Positions 7,166 to 14,401 of a DNA stretch of 14,401 nt are shown in pieces; the stretch's first letter is position 1, and each line of letters begins with the position of its first letter. The notes beneath the pieces are model-generated. The model saw nothing but the letters and a program-made list of their open reading frames with translations. It was not told the DNA's origin and searched no databases. The DNA lies in assembly GCA_964422555.1 (NCBI GenBank), contig CAYRBR010000039.1:1-14401 (forward strand), read 5' to 3'. This stretch comes from JAGLCW01 sp964422555. GTDB lineage: Bacteria > Caldisericota > Caldisericia > UBA6126. The translations under genes were made by a program, and so were the position numbers.

Positions 7166-7223
7166 AAGGTTTCTACAAATCTTCCTGGAACTGAGTTGTG
7201 TATAAATCGAAGTAGAAACCTTT
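7165..7223. repeat. Perfect 12-bp inverted repeat across the convergent gene ends
   Basis: AAAGGTTTCTAC at 7165-7176 is matched exactly by its complement at 7212-7223, with a 35-base loop. The right arm codes for residues near the C-terminus of the ABC protein; the left arm covers its stop codon and abuts the stop of the coiled-coil gene. On the minus strand the second arm ends in four Ts, so it may act as a weak terminator, although the loop is long and the T-run short. Confidence 0.45.
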
Positions 7224-8948
7224 CTTCTGTAAAAGTGTTGTATGGTTTCCTTTTTCGACTATTTTTCCTTTGTCGATTACATATATACAATCACAACTGG
7301 TGATGGTCGATAGCCGGTGGGCAATAGCAATAGAAGTACGACCCTTCATCAGTTTTTCTATTCCTTCTTGAATGATACGTTCAGTATTTGTATCAACACT
7401 TGAAGTGGCTTCGTCCAGAAGCAGTATTCTAGGATTATGAACCAAAGCTCGAACAAATGATATAAGTTGCTTTTGTCCATGGGATAAATTGGCCCCTTCA
7501 GAGCTAAGAGTCGTATGGTATCCTTTAGGTAAATTGACAATGAATTCATGAGCATTCAAGTATTTGGAAGCTTTAATAATGTCCTTTTCAGAAATGTCTT
7601 TTCCAAGCGTGATATTTTCCAGAACGGTTCCTTTAAAAATGAATACATCCTGTAATACGATTGACATATTACCCCGAAGCTCTTCAAGTGTGAAATCTCG
7701 AATATTTTTTCCATCTAAGAGGACTTCTCCACCAGCTATATCATATAAGCGTAAGAGGATATTCATAATTGTGGATTTACCCGCTCCTGTGGGGCCAACT
7801 AAAGCAATTTTCTGACTCGGTTCAATTGTAAATGAAACATGCTTTAAGATATCTTTCGCTTCTGTGTATCTAAAAACCACATCTTTAAACTCTATTTTTC
7901 CTTTAACATCTTCTAGAGATGGAGAAGGAAGAGCAAGATCTGGAATTACATCGCCATTGTGAAGAATAGTTCCAATTTTTGACATTGATGAAGCAGCATC
8001 CTGTAAGATGTTAAATCGCTCCCCTATGTCCCGTAGGGGTTGATAAAAGTAATTGACCCAAAAGAGAAAAGCTGTTAAGGTACCAATTGTACTTGTTCCC
8101 TTAATTACCATGAAACTTCCAAATACTACAACAATGATACGAGACATAAATGCACAGATGTTAATGGTCTGATTAAAAAAAGTATGCTGTTTTAACGCTG
8201 TGTATGTTGCATCTCCATACTCATCTGAAATGGAGTTAAAATGGTTCATGTTCTTTTGTTCACGATTAAATATTTTTATGATGGATACTCCACTTAAATT
8301 TTCTTGCAGGTTTATATTTAATTGAGTTAATTTATTTCTTGCTTTGTCATATGATTTTCTTAAGAGTTGAGAAAAATAGACAATCGAAGCAATAACCAAA
8401 GGGCTTATACATAATGCATAAATGGATAATTGAGTATTAGTTGAAAACAGGAAGAAAGTGGTAACCACTAACAGTATTAAGTCGTTAATAAGTTGGACAG
8501 CTCCGCTACTCATTAGTTCAGATAACTTTTCGGTATCATTTGTAGTCCTCGTAATCATAACTCCTAAAGGAGTTTTCCCGAGAAAACTGTTTGATAGGGT
8601 TACCAGTTTCTGGAAAATATCTCTTCTTAGTTCAAGAACAATTTTCTGTGCAACTACAAAAGAATAGTACGTACCAAAATAATTAAAAAGGTATGATGCA
8701 ATGATAAGACCAAGAGATATTGCTCCAATTACCAATAAGCCATTTGTATCACCTGGTACTATATAATCATCGATTGCTTTTTTCAGTAAAAGAGGAACAA
8801 TCGTTGCAGATAAAGTAGCAAGAAGTAAAAAAATCATGGTGCCTACCAATAGTCTTACATGTTTTTTCATGTAGGGAAGCAGGTCTTGTAGGACGTTCAT
8901 GGAAACTTTTTGTTTGGATTGAAAAGGATCAGGAGTATTAAATTCCAT
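7173..8948 (-). CDS. ABC exporter half-transporter with catalytic Glu (BmrD/TM288-like)
   Basis: A 591-residue fusion of an exporter-type transmembrane domain (six predicted helices, about 30-330) and an ATPase domain (about 350-585). Walker A is GPTGAGKST at 385-393. The signature motif is LSHGQ at 488-492 rather than LSGGQ. Walker B ends in LLLDEATS with the catalytic Glu513, and HRLS supplies the switch histidine. The start codon lies inside the end of the upstream ABC gene (11-base overlap) with AAAGGA 7 bases before it, indicating tight co-translation. The canonical Glu here with a non-canonical signature is what is expected of one half of an asymmetric heterodimer such as BmrCD or TM287/288, with the neighbour as partner. 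Such pumps export lipids, drugs or peptides; the substrate here is unknown. Confidence 0.9.
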   Translation of the reverse strand: MEFNTPDPFQSKQKVSMNVLQDLLPYMKKHVRLLVGTMIFLLLATLSATIVPLLLKKAIDDYIVPGDTNGLLVIGAISLGLIIASYLFNYFGTYYSFVVAQKIVLELRRDIFQKLVTLSNSFLGKTPLGVMITRTTNDTEKLSELMSSGAVQLINDLILLVVTTFFLFSTNTQLSIYALCISPLVIASIVYFSQLLRKSYDKARNKLTQLNINLQENLSGVSIIKIFNREQKNMNHFNSISDEYGDATYTALKQHTFFNQTINICAFMSRIIVVVFGSFMVIKGTSTIGTLTAFLFWVNYFYQPLRDIGERFNILQDAASSMSKIGTILHNGDVIPDLALPSPSLEDVKGKIEFKDVVFRYTEAKDILKHVSFTIEPSQKIALVGPTGAGKSTIMNILLRLYDIAGGEVLLDGKNIRDFTLEELRGNMSIVLQDVFIFKGTVLENITLGKDISEKDIIKASKYLNAHEFIVNLPKGYHTTLSSEGANLSHGQKQLISFVRALVHNPRILLLDEATSSVDTNTERIIQEGIEKLMKGRTSIAIAHRLSTITSCDCIYVIDKGKIVEKGNHTTLLQKKGFYFDLYTTQFQEDL

Positions 8949-10707
8949 TTTGCAGTCCTTTCAATCCTTCAAGATATTGATAATGATAAAGTCGATAGAA
9001 GTATCCTTTTTGAGATTGTATTAAAGAATCAGGAGAATTGTATTCTGTTAATCTTCCCTTTTCAATAACAGCAATTTTATCCAACCAATATAGGGTAGTA
9101 ATACGATGCGAGATCATAATACAAGTTTTTTTGGTTTCTGTTAAATGTTTCTTCAAACTTTGAATAATTATTTCTTCTGTTTCCGGATCAACAGCAGAGA
9201 GAGAGTCATCCAATATAAGGTAGGGACGGTCTGCGATTAGAGCACGTGCAAGTGCAAGACGTTGTTTCTGACCTCCGGATAGAGTAACACCTCTTTCTCC
9301 AATGATGGTATCAAACCCATTGTCAAGTTTTTTAACATCTTCAAATACCCTGGCAATTTTGGCAGCATTAAGGATTGATTCCTCAGATGCCTCAGGGTTT
9401 CCAAATGTCAAATTATCCCAAACTGAACAGGAAAACAGGAACGATACTTGAGGAACATAAGCAAATTCCTTGAGCATTTCTTTTAAATCTAAATGAGTAC
9501 AGTCATAGTTATCAATGAAGACTGTATTTTCTGGTGGATCCCATATTCTTAAGAGAAGAGATAGAATTGTTGTTTTACCACTTCCCGTAGGACCAGTTAT
9601 ACCAAGGCTTTGACCTTTATGAATCTGCAATGAAAAATCTTGAATCGCATTTTCTTTGTTTTGGTTTGGGTATGCATAAGTACAGTTTTTGAATTCAATA
9701 CTATTAGCATCTAGGTGAGGGTTTATCCGTATTCTTTGAGCAGCATCTGCAGAAGGAGTCGTTAATATTTCCTGAATTCGGGTTAAAGAAATGGAGGCAC
9801 GTTGATACATATTTACTACAAAACCTACAGCCATCATTGGCCAGGCAAGTAATTGAATGTATTGCGTGAATTCGACTAGAGTTCCTAATGTGATTGTCTT
9901 ATTTATAACCTGGAATCCTCCAATGACGGTAATGAGTAAAATGGTCATAGAGATAATCATGGCTATGGCAGGATGAAACAATCCCATCAGTTTGCCTAAA
10001 TTAAGATTAATTCGAAGATAGTAAGAACATATGTCAATAAATCGTTGTTTGTAGAAGTTCTCTCTGCAAAATGTTCGAATTACATTCATTCCAACTAATG
10101 TTTCTCTTACGCTGGTAGTAATGTCTGCAAAGGTTTCCTGAATTTTTTTAAAAATCTTGTGCATTTTACCTGATACTTGTTTTGCAATAATTCCAAGAAG
10201 AAATAAAGGTAAGAGAATCCACAAAGTAAGCTTTGGGGCTTTTATGAACATAATAACTAAAGCACCGATCCCTAACACAAAAATGTCATAAATTGATAAA
10301 AGTCCCATTACTAAAAATCGACGTACTGAGATCGTGTCATTATTGGCACGAGCCATTAAGTCACCAATCTCATTTTGATAGAAAAAGGAATCAGGTAGAT
10401 TCATGTATTTATGAAATAACTGTTTTCTTTTGTTGTGCTCAAAGGAAATCGCGAATTTACGCATGATATTTATGTAGATTACTCGAAATGTAACAATAGA
10501 AATTGCTGCAACGGTGAAATATATTGCATTTTTCCATATGGGAGTTAAGTCAATTATACTCCCAGGATTTTTTATACTGATATAATCTATAATGTTTCCA
10601 ATGAAAAGAGGCATTACCAACTGAGCGCCATTCACAATTAGCAATAAAGTGCCGATTAACAAATACCATGCCCAATTTTCTTTGATGAAGAACCAAATTT
10701 GTTTCAT
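8938..10707 (-). CDS. ABC exporter half-transporter with degenerate ATP site (BmrC/TM287-like)
   Basis: A 589-residue half-exporter: six transmembrane helices (about 10-310) and an ATPase domain (about 335-575). Walker A is GPTGSGKTT at 372-380 and the signature is a canonical LSGGQ at 476-480. Walker B is LILDDSLSAVD, with Asp501 where the catalytic Glu should be. This Glu-to-Asp change is characteristic of the BmrC/TM287 half of heterodimeric exporters: its own Walker site is the weak one, while its good signature completes the active site of the partner encoded just downstream. A TATAAT box 9 bases before the ATG suggests an internal promoter giving a nearly leaderless mRNA; AAAGGT lies 14 bases upstream, too far to be an ideal ribosome binding site. 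Confidence 0.9.
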   Translation of the reverse strand: MKQIWFFIKENWAWYLLIGTLLLIVNGAQLVMPLFIGNIIDYISIKNPGSIIDLTPIWKNAIYFTVAAISIVTFRVIYINIMRKFAISFEHNKRKQLFHKYMNLPDSFFYQNEIGDLMARANNDTISVRRFLVMGLLSIYDIFVLGIGALVIMFIKAPKLTLWILLPLFLLGIIAKQVSGKMHKIFKKIQETFADITTSVRETLVGMNVIRTFCRENFYKQRFIDICSYYLRINLNLGKLMGLFHPAIAMIISMTILLITVIGGFQVINKTITLGTLVEFTQYIQLLAWPMMAVGFVVNMYQRASISLTRIQEILTTPSADAAQRIRINPHLDANSIEFKNCTYAYPNQNKENAIQDFSLQIHKGQSLGITGPTGSGKTTILSLLLRIWDPPENTVFIDNYDCTHLDLKEMLKEFAYVPQVSFLFSCSVWDNLTFGNPEASEESILNAAKIARVFEDVKKLDNGFDTIIGERGVTLSGGQKQRLALARALIADRPYLILDDSLSAVDPETEEIIIQSLKKHLTETKKTCIMISHRITTLYWLDKIAVIEKGRLTEYNSPDSLIQSQKGYFYRLYHYQYLEGLKGLQNGI

Positions 10708-10716
10708 AGAAAATCT

Positions 10717-10745
10717 ATTATACCTTTGCTATTAAGTAATGAAAA
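10717..10745 (-). promoter_or_regulatory. Possible internal promoter before the ABC pair
   Basis: On the minus strand TTTTCA (10745-10740) and a perfect TATAAT (10722-10717) are 17 bases apart, in the 51-bp gap between the EamA gene and the ABC pair. Transcription would start about at 10710, so the mRNA would have almost no leader before ATG 10707. It could let the exporter be made independently of the genes upstream. Confidence 0.4.
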
Positions 10746-10758
10746 CAAAAAATAATAA

Positions 10759-11673
10759 CTAACTAGGCAGACTCATTAAAATCACTCCAACGATAGCTAG
10801 AATAATGGCAGTGATTGTTGTTGTTCGCAACTTTTCTTTAAACCATAAACCACTTACTATGCTTATACAAACAATGCTTCCTGAGCTGAAAATTGGAAAT
10901 ACTAAGGTGGCAGGCATTATGGATAGAGATTTAATTAGAAAAAAGGACGATCCGTAATTGAATAATCCAATTGCCAGACCAAAGAAAATCTCTTTTTTTC
11001 GAATAGCAGTTTTTCGAATGCACTGGTTCGAAAGAGCACAAACAAATGCTGTTCCGAAAACAATTAACAGATAGAAGTCATTAAAACCACCAACAGAGTA
11101 TTGTTGAAAGAGTTTATTGTTGAATTCTGCAAAACCCATTGTGAGTAGAAGTGCGATGAGCACGAAATCAAATCGAAATGAATTGTCTTTTTTGTTATAT
11201 AAAAAGATGATTGCTACAAACGAAAGTATAATACCAAGCCATTGGAGTATATTTGGAATAAACTTCCAAAAAAGAAGCGATAATAATATGGGGACTGCCA
11301 TCCCCAGTTTCGCAAATGTACCCGAAACAGAGGCTCCATTTCTACTAATACTTAGTCGGTAAATAATTAAACTTAGAAAAAAGAATATTCCCCCAATAAT
11401 GCCAATAAACAATGTGTAGAACATAGAACCTTCAACCGAAAATGGGGTAGAATAAGAAATTACGAGAGGAAAATCTTGGATAAATGAACCCCATGATGTT
11501 TTTAAAGGAGAGAATAAGGGGGTTTTCTGAAAGAGAAAGAAAAGGCTTACTAACAAAGCAAAACAATAGTTCACAACAATAATCCCAGACCAATTAGTTT
11601 GTTTTTTGTCGCTCCAGGAAAAAAATATAGCAATACCAGAGCTACACAGGATTGATATAAGTAAAAAGGTCAT
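10759..11673 (-). CDS. EamA/DMT family permease
   Basis: A 304-residue integral membrane protein with about ten hydrophobic segments arranged as two repeats, the layout of EamA-type drug/metabolite transporters. The sequence after the first repeat (NGASVSGTFAKLGMAVPILLS) and the last helices, with a charged WFKEKLR turn before the final hydrophobic segment, fit that family. It is clearly different from the RarD-like protein at 3427-4326. The start is 11 bases after the stop of the SagB-like gene, with no evident Shine-Dalgarno site, so translation may depend on coupling. The direction of transport and substrate cannot be read from sequence. Being between a flavin dehydrogenase and an ABC exporter pair, it may move a product or a precursor of the same pathway, but that is inference. 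Confidence 0.78.
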   Translation of the reverse strand: MTFLLISILCSSGIAIFFSWSDKKQTNWSGIIVVNYCFALLVSLFFLFQKTPLFSPLKTSWGSFIQDFPLVISYSTPFSVEGSMFYTLFIGIIGGIFFFLSLIIYRLSISRNGASVSGTFAKLGMAVPILLSLLFWKFIPNILQWLGIILSFVAIIFLYNKKDNSFRFDFVLIALLLTMGFAEFNNKLFQQYSVGGFNDFYLLIVFGTAFVCALSNQCIRKTAIRKKEIFFGLAIGLFNYGSSFFLIKSLSIMPATLVFPIFSSGSIVCISIVSGLWFKEKLRTTTITAIILAIVGVILMSLPS

Positions 11674-11684
11674 TCAGTCATATC

Positions 11685-12449
11685 TTATTTGTTTACGTAT
11701 TTGCCTATGGCAGCCGCGTAAACCGTAAGTTCATTGATCCCATCTACTTTCAAATACTGATCGGTAAAAATCTGGTCATATGCACCAATAGCACATGTTC
11801 CAATTCCCACAGATTCAGAAGCTAGGTATAGGTTCTGACAAGTGTGCCCTGCATCCATTAGAATATAACGATGTGCTTCTAAATGATATCTCCATTCACT
11901 TCTGTAGGGGATGCTTGTCCAAAAGAAAACAGCGGCGGCAGTTCCAGTGAATTCTTGACCATGACAACATCTGATAACGTTTTCGTGTAATTTCTCGTCT
12001 TGGAATTCCTGAATTAACTGGTGTTCTTGGGGAAGATAGCGATATACTCCAGGATCAATTTTCTCAACATTCATAATAGCAAGATAGGTTACAAGAGTAT
12101 GGCGTGCCCCACCTGAGGGGACAGTACGTAGAGAAAATGCCTGTTTCGGGCCAATCTCCTTAACGCCTTGTGTTGCAAAAATTAACCATGATAGTTCTTC
12201 CAAAGAGAGCGTATCCTGCGAATAATTCCTTCTACTTCTTCGAGATGTTATTGCAGTGTATAGATCATTTTGCTGAATTGATTTTTTTTCAGGAAAAGGC
12301 AAATGAATAAATGTAGATCCTTTTTTTTCAAAAGGTTTAAAAAGATCGGGTCGGGGAAATCGCTGCTCTTGATCCGTTTTTACTTTCTTTTTTTCCATCC
12401 AGTTCAGTTTTGATTTTAGAAAGAATCTATGTTTGGTCAGATTAGTCAT
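11685..12449 (-). CDS. SagB/ThcOx-type flavin-dependent dehydrogenase
   Basis: A 254-residue nitroreductase-fold protein of the SagB/ThcOx type. Recognisable pieces are SRRSRRNYS near residue 60, the flavin-side stretch TVPSGGARHTLVTYLAI, the typical helix MDAGHTCQNLYLASESVGIGT and AIGKY near the C-terminus. SagB relatives oxidise azolines to thiazoles or oxazoles in peptide natural products using FMN, and many stand-alone members have unknown substrates. The Lys-Tyr pair seen in azoline oxidases appears here as Arg187-Tyr188. No cyclodehydratase (YcaO) or precursor peptide gene was found nearby. The frame opens at 12482, but the ATG at 12449 is preceded by GGAGGAG at ideal spacing and the predicted transcription start (about 12484) leaves no room for the upstream ATG. 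It is first in a probable four-gene operon. Confidence 0.8.
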   Translation of the reverse strand: MTNLTKHRFFLKSKLNWMEKKKVKTDQEQRFPRPDLFKPFEKKGSTFIHLPFPEKKSIQQNDLYTAITSRRSRRNYSQDTLSLEELSWLIFATQGVKEIGPKQAFSLRTVPSGGARHTLVTYLAIMNVEKIDPGVYRYLPQEHQLIQEFQDEKLHENVIRCCHGQEFTGTAAAVFFWTSIPYRSEWRYHLEAHRYILMDAGHTCQNLYLASESVGIGTCAIGAYDQIFTDQYLKVDGINELTVYAAAIGKYVNK

Positions 12450-12490
12450 TATCTCCTCCAAAATAACAGCAACAGAATACATTTCTTATA

Positions 12491-12519
12491 ATTATACTAT
12501 CAACAGTTCATTTTATCTA
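12491..12519 (-). promoter_or_regulatory. Promoter of the SagB-EamA-ABC operon
   Basis: On the minus strand TAGATA (12519-12514), 17 bases and a perfect TATAAT (12496-12491). The predicted start near 12484 gives a 35-base leader ending in GGAGGAG before ATG 12449. It is divergent from the DJ-1-like gene's promoter 45 bp away. Confidence 0.55.
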
Positions 12520-12560
12520 TATTATTTCCATTTTGTTGTTCCTTTTCTGCAAACTCAGTG

Positions 12561-12569
12561 TGTTATACT
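12561..12569 (+). promoter_or_regulatory. Extended -10 promoter of the DJ-1-like gene
   Basis: TGTTATACT is an extended -10 element (TGn plus TATACT) that would start transcription near 12576, 25 bases before the ATG. No good -35 is seen. It resembles the TGTTACAAT element before the histidine kinase gene. Confidence 0.5.
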
Positions 12570-12600
12570 ACTAATATAAATTGTATTTTTGGAGGTTGGT

Positions 12601-13125
12601 ATGCATCAAGGTGAAATTTTAATGGTTATTGCAAGTTCATTGTTTCGAGACGAAGAATACAAACAACCTAAAGATGTTTTTGAGCAGAACAACTACCGCG
12701 TGACAGTAGCTTCAACAACGTTGAATTCAGTGAAAGGGATGATTTCATTAGAAGTAACACCCGATATTCTGTTAGAAAATGTTGATGAATCCAAATACGA
12801 TGCAATTGTCTTTGTGGGTGGATCAGGATCGACAGAGTTTTGGAACCACTCAATAGCACATTCACTAATTTTGGACATGAATCGAAATAATAAGATTGTA
12901 GCTGCTATTTGTTTGGCTCCCGTAGCTCTTGGCAGGGCCGGTATTCTGAAAGGAAAAAAGGGCACCGTTTATTCCTCTGCAACTGAAGAGCTGATAAAAA
13001 CAGGTGCTATTTATAGTAAGAATGAAGTTGTAGTGGATGACAATATTGTAACTGCCAATGGTCCTGGGGCAGCAAAGGCTTTTGGTGAATCCATTCTGTC
13101 TCTGCTCAAAGCTCGAAAAAAGTGA
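12601..13125 (+). CDS. DJ-1/PfpI family protein
   Basis: A 174-residue protein of the DJ-1/PfpI superfamily. The alpha/beta core, a DEEYKQP stretch near the N-terminus that carries the usual conserved acidic residue, the FVGGSG turn and the nucleophile elbow AAICLAPVALGRAG with Cys104 are all present. The family includes glyoxalases, chaperone-like stress proteins and amidase-like enzymes; Cys104 is the expected reactive residue, so a role in reactive carbonyl or oxidative stress is plausible but unproven. The start at ATG 12601 is fixed by GGAGG 5 bases upstream; the frame extends to a TTG at 12589, which would overlap that site. The stop codon overlaps the next gene's start, so the two are co-translated. 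Confidence 0.87.
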   Translation: MHQGEILMVIASSLFRDEEYKQPKDVFEQNNYRVTVASTTLNSVKGMISLEVTPDILLENVDESKYDAIVFVGGSGSTEFWNHSIAHSLILDMNRNNKIVAAICLAPVALGRAGILKGKKGTVYSSATEELIKTGAIYSKNEVVVDDNIVTANGPGAAKAFGESILSLLKARKK

Positions 13126-13934
13126 TGAGTAATATGACAAGGAAATGGGTTGTTGGTTTAATGCTAGTTATTTACTCGATTTGTATCAGTTTTACTATTT
13201 CACCTTCTTGTTTTGCATCGGAAGAGTACATTGAAACCGGAATAGCAGAGGAAGAAATTTGTATAATTGATCCCTATTACGATATTGCACCACAACATGA
13301 AAGTACGATAGCCCCCATGCCTTGTATTGCAGTAATGGTTTTGTCGTATTATCGCATACTCCCCATTCAACCTGTTAAGACCAAAAATGGGATTCACCCT
13401 TTTTCTACCTATGTTACAGAAACCTATACTGTAGATGGCAAAGAATTTGTGAATGGATCTATGGGAGCATATAGTCCGCAAGATCCATTTCTAATAGAAT
13501 ACTTAATGCAACATGGTATTGAAATTGAAGAACAAACAAATGTTTCTTCAGAAGAAGATATTGTCTGGTATCTTCGGAAAAATCTGTTGAAAAAGAACTG
13601 TTGTTTACTGAGTTTTAGCAGAAAGAGCCCTGTGTTAGTACTTGGCATTAAAGATTATCCCAATGAAACCCTCGTAACAATTTTTGATCCTTCTGAAGGG
13701 GATATAATCTCCTTGAACTCTAGTTATTTTTTGAATACTACCTGCACATTGTTTGCTTATCATTATTCTAGTGGTTACGATACAAGCGTATGGAAGGAGA
13801 TTAGTTTACTTTTAGAAAAAAGAGTGAAACACTTTTTTGAATCTATTCTTTGGGATATTGAAATTTGGTTTTACAAAGAGTTAAATTCATTTTTGATAAA
13901 AATGAAAGAAATAAATCCCTTTTCGAGTTTTTAG
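13125..13934 (+). CDS. Secreted protein with a C39-peptidase-like region, probably lacking the catalytic His
   Basis: A 269-residue protein with a signal peptide: basic start, hydrophobic core to about residue 28 and a likely cleavage after CFA (about 31), giving a mature protein outside the membrane. The phrase PMPCIAVMVLSYYRI (Cys67) resembles the nucleophile region of C39-like (papain-fold) peptidases, and SPVLVLGIKDY followed by TIFDPSEGD (Asp188) resembles their second half. The His usually just before VVV in that stretch is not seen; Ser168 is in its place. It may thus be a non-catalytic relative or a different fold, and I am not certain of the family. Its start overlaps the DJ-1-like stop (TGATG at 13123-13127), with GTG 13122 or ATG 13134 possible. 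The C-terminal 45 residues are Phe/Trp/Lys/Glu-rich and amphipathic. Confidence 0.6.
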   Translation: MSNMTRKWVVGLMLVIYSICISFTISPSCFASEEYIETGIAEEEICIIDPYYDIAPQHESTIAPMPCIAVMVLSYYRILPIQPVKTKNGIHPFSTYVTETYTVDGKEFVNGSMGAYSPQDPFLIEYLMQHGIEIEEQTNVSSEEDIVWYLRKNLLKKNCCLLSFSRKSPVLVLGIKDYPNETLVTIFDPSEGDIISLNSSYFLNTTCTLFAYHYSSGYDTSVWKEISLLLEKRVKHFFESILWDIEIWFYKELNSFLIKMKEINPFSSF

Positions 13935-13944
13935 ATATATATAC

Positions 13945-14382
13945 TTACATACAAATATTGGGAAGAAGATACTCTCTTATAAGTGTATCCAGGTTCTGAC
14001 AATTTTTTCCCGTTGCTTTCATATCAAATGATTTTCCATTGAGAAGATGAATATCGACAGAGAATCTAGATTTTACACTGGGAGCATCCGGGTCTTCAAA
14101 CGCTTTCTTTTTCATGTCCAAAGAGATTATTTTGTGATCAATTGGAAGTAGAGTCATTTCGTGTGCCTGTGTGAATTTTTGATATATACTCACGAAGGAT
14201 TTATTGAAAAGATACAGTGTTTTTGCTTGTCGTTCTTTCCCAACAATATAATCTGACACAAATATGGCATTTGTTTGTGCTGTGTATCGATGGGAATCAT
14301 TGATACATTTCTGAGTACAGTTCCAAATTTCATCAAAATTGGGTAATTGCAACAGTTTATTCTGTTCTTCAAAGTGATTCAT
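13945..14382 (-). CDS. Unrecognised 145-residue protein, possibly PH-like
   Basis: I do not recognise this protein. It has no signal peptide or membrane segment. Residues 1-50 are mixed and include two cysteines (NCTQKC), while the second half alternates hydrophobic and polar residues in apparent beta strands (SRFSVDIHLLNGKSFDMKA) and ends in a helix-like stretch (NLDTLIREYLLPN). That strand-hairpin-then-helix order recalls small bacterial PH-like domains, but this is only a resemblance. ATG 14382 is preceded by TAGGAGC at good spacing. The gene ends 10 bases after the convergent secreted protein's stop. Its promoter would lie outside the window. Confidence 0.7.
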   Translation of the reverse strand: MNHFEEQNKLLQLPNFDEIWNCTQKCINDSHRYTAQTNAIFVSDYIVGKERQAKTLYLFNKSFVSIYQKFTQAHEMTLLPIDHKIISLDMKKKAFEDPDAPSVKSRFSVDIHLLNGKSFDMKATGKNCQNLDTLIREYLLPNICM

Positions 14383-14401
14383 AGAAAGCTCCTAAATATT
14401 T

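Noticed and set aside
7173..12449. A thiazole/oxazole peptide (RiPP) gene cluster around the SagB-like gene
   Set aside because: No YcaO cyclodehydratase, no leader-type peptide and no matching protease were found; the dehydrogenase alone does not define such a cluster.
12865..13140. Minus-strand open frames opposite the DJ-1-like gene
   Set aside because: They lie fully opposite a well supported gene and have shadow-like composition.
1..14401. CRISPR array, tRNA or rRNA genes, insertion sequences, prophage
   Set aside because: No spaced repeats, cloverleaf-like sequence, transposase or phage gene was seen on reading both strands.

Overview
The window is AT-rich bacterial DNA, densely coded (short intergenic gaps, none over about 180 bp). 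Most starts have a GGAGG-like ribosome binding site, and several promoters are sigma-70/sigma-A-like. Base composition, the purine-rich Shine-Dalgarno sites and the families present (DUF2089, DUF1015, a BmrC/BmrD-like heterodimeric ABC exporter, a RarD-type permease) suggest a low-G+C lineage such as Bacillota (Clostridia-like). This is inference: no rRNA or other marker gene is present, and another low-G+C phylum cannot be excluded.

Layout. (1) 1-464, minus strand: a DUF2089 zinc-ribbon/HTH regulator and the first codons of a downstream gene cut by the window edge; the regulator's promoter carries a 21-bp-period direct repeat. (2) 648-5455, plus strand: a Nudix hydrolase of the ADP-ribose pyrophosphatase type, a cytoplasmic PAS-PAS-GAF histidine kinase without an adjacent response regulator, a RarD-type permease, and a secreted protein joining a Flp-type (type IVb) pilin N-terminus to a large beta-helix-like domain. 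(3) 5510-6733, minus strand: a DUF1015 protein, convergent with the pilin fusion across a shared terminator hairpin. (4) 6911-7165, plus strand: a small coiled-coil protein. (5) 7173-12449, minus strand: a probable four-gene operon of a SagB/ThcOx-type flavin dehydrogenase, an EamA-type permease, and two half-ABC exporters that form an asymmetric pair. (6) 12601-13934, plus strand, divergent from that operon: a DJ-1/PfpI protein translationally coupled to a secreted protein resembling a C39-type cysteine-peptidase fold that lacks the expected histidine. (7) 13945-14382, minus strand: an unrecognised 145-residue cytoplasmic protein.

How the parts may work together. The minus-strand operon couples a redox enzyme to three membrane-transport genes, which would fit modification plus export of a small molecule, but no substrate or precursor gene is visible. 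The most distinctive object is the pilin fusion at 4379-5455: it has the processing signature of a Flp pilin but is far larger than ordinary Flp pilins and carries a beta-helix-like domain. No Tad secretion genes lie in the window. No tRNA, rRNA, CRISPR array, insertion sequence or phage gene was seen.
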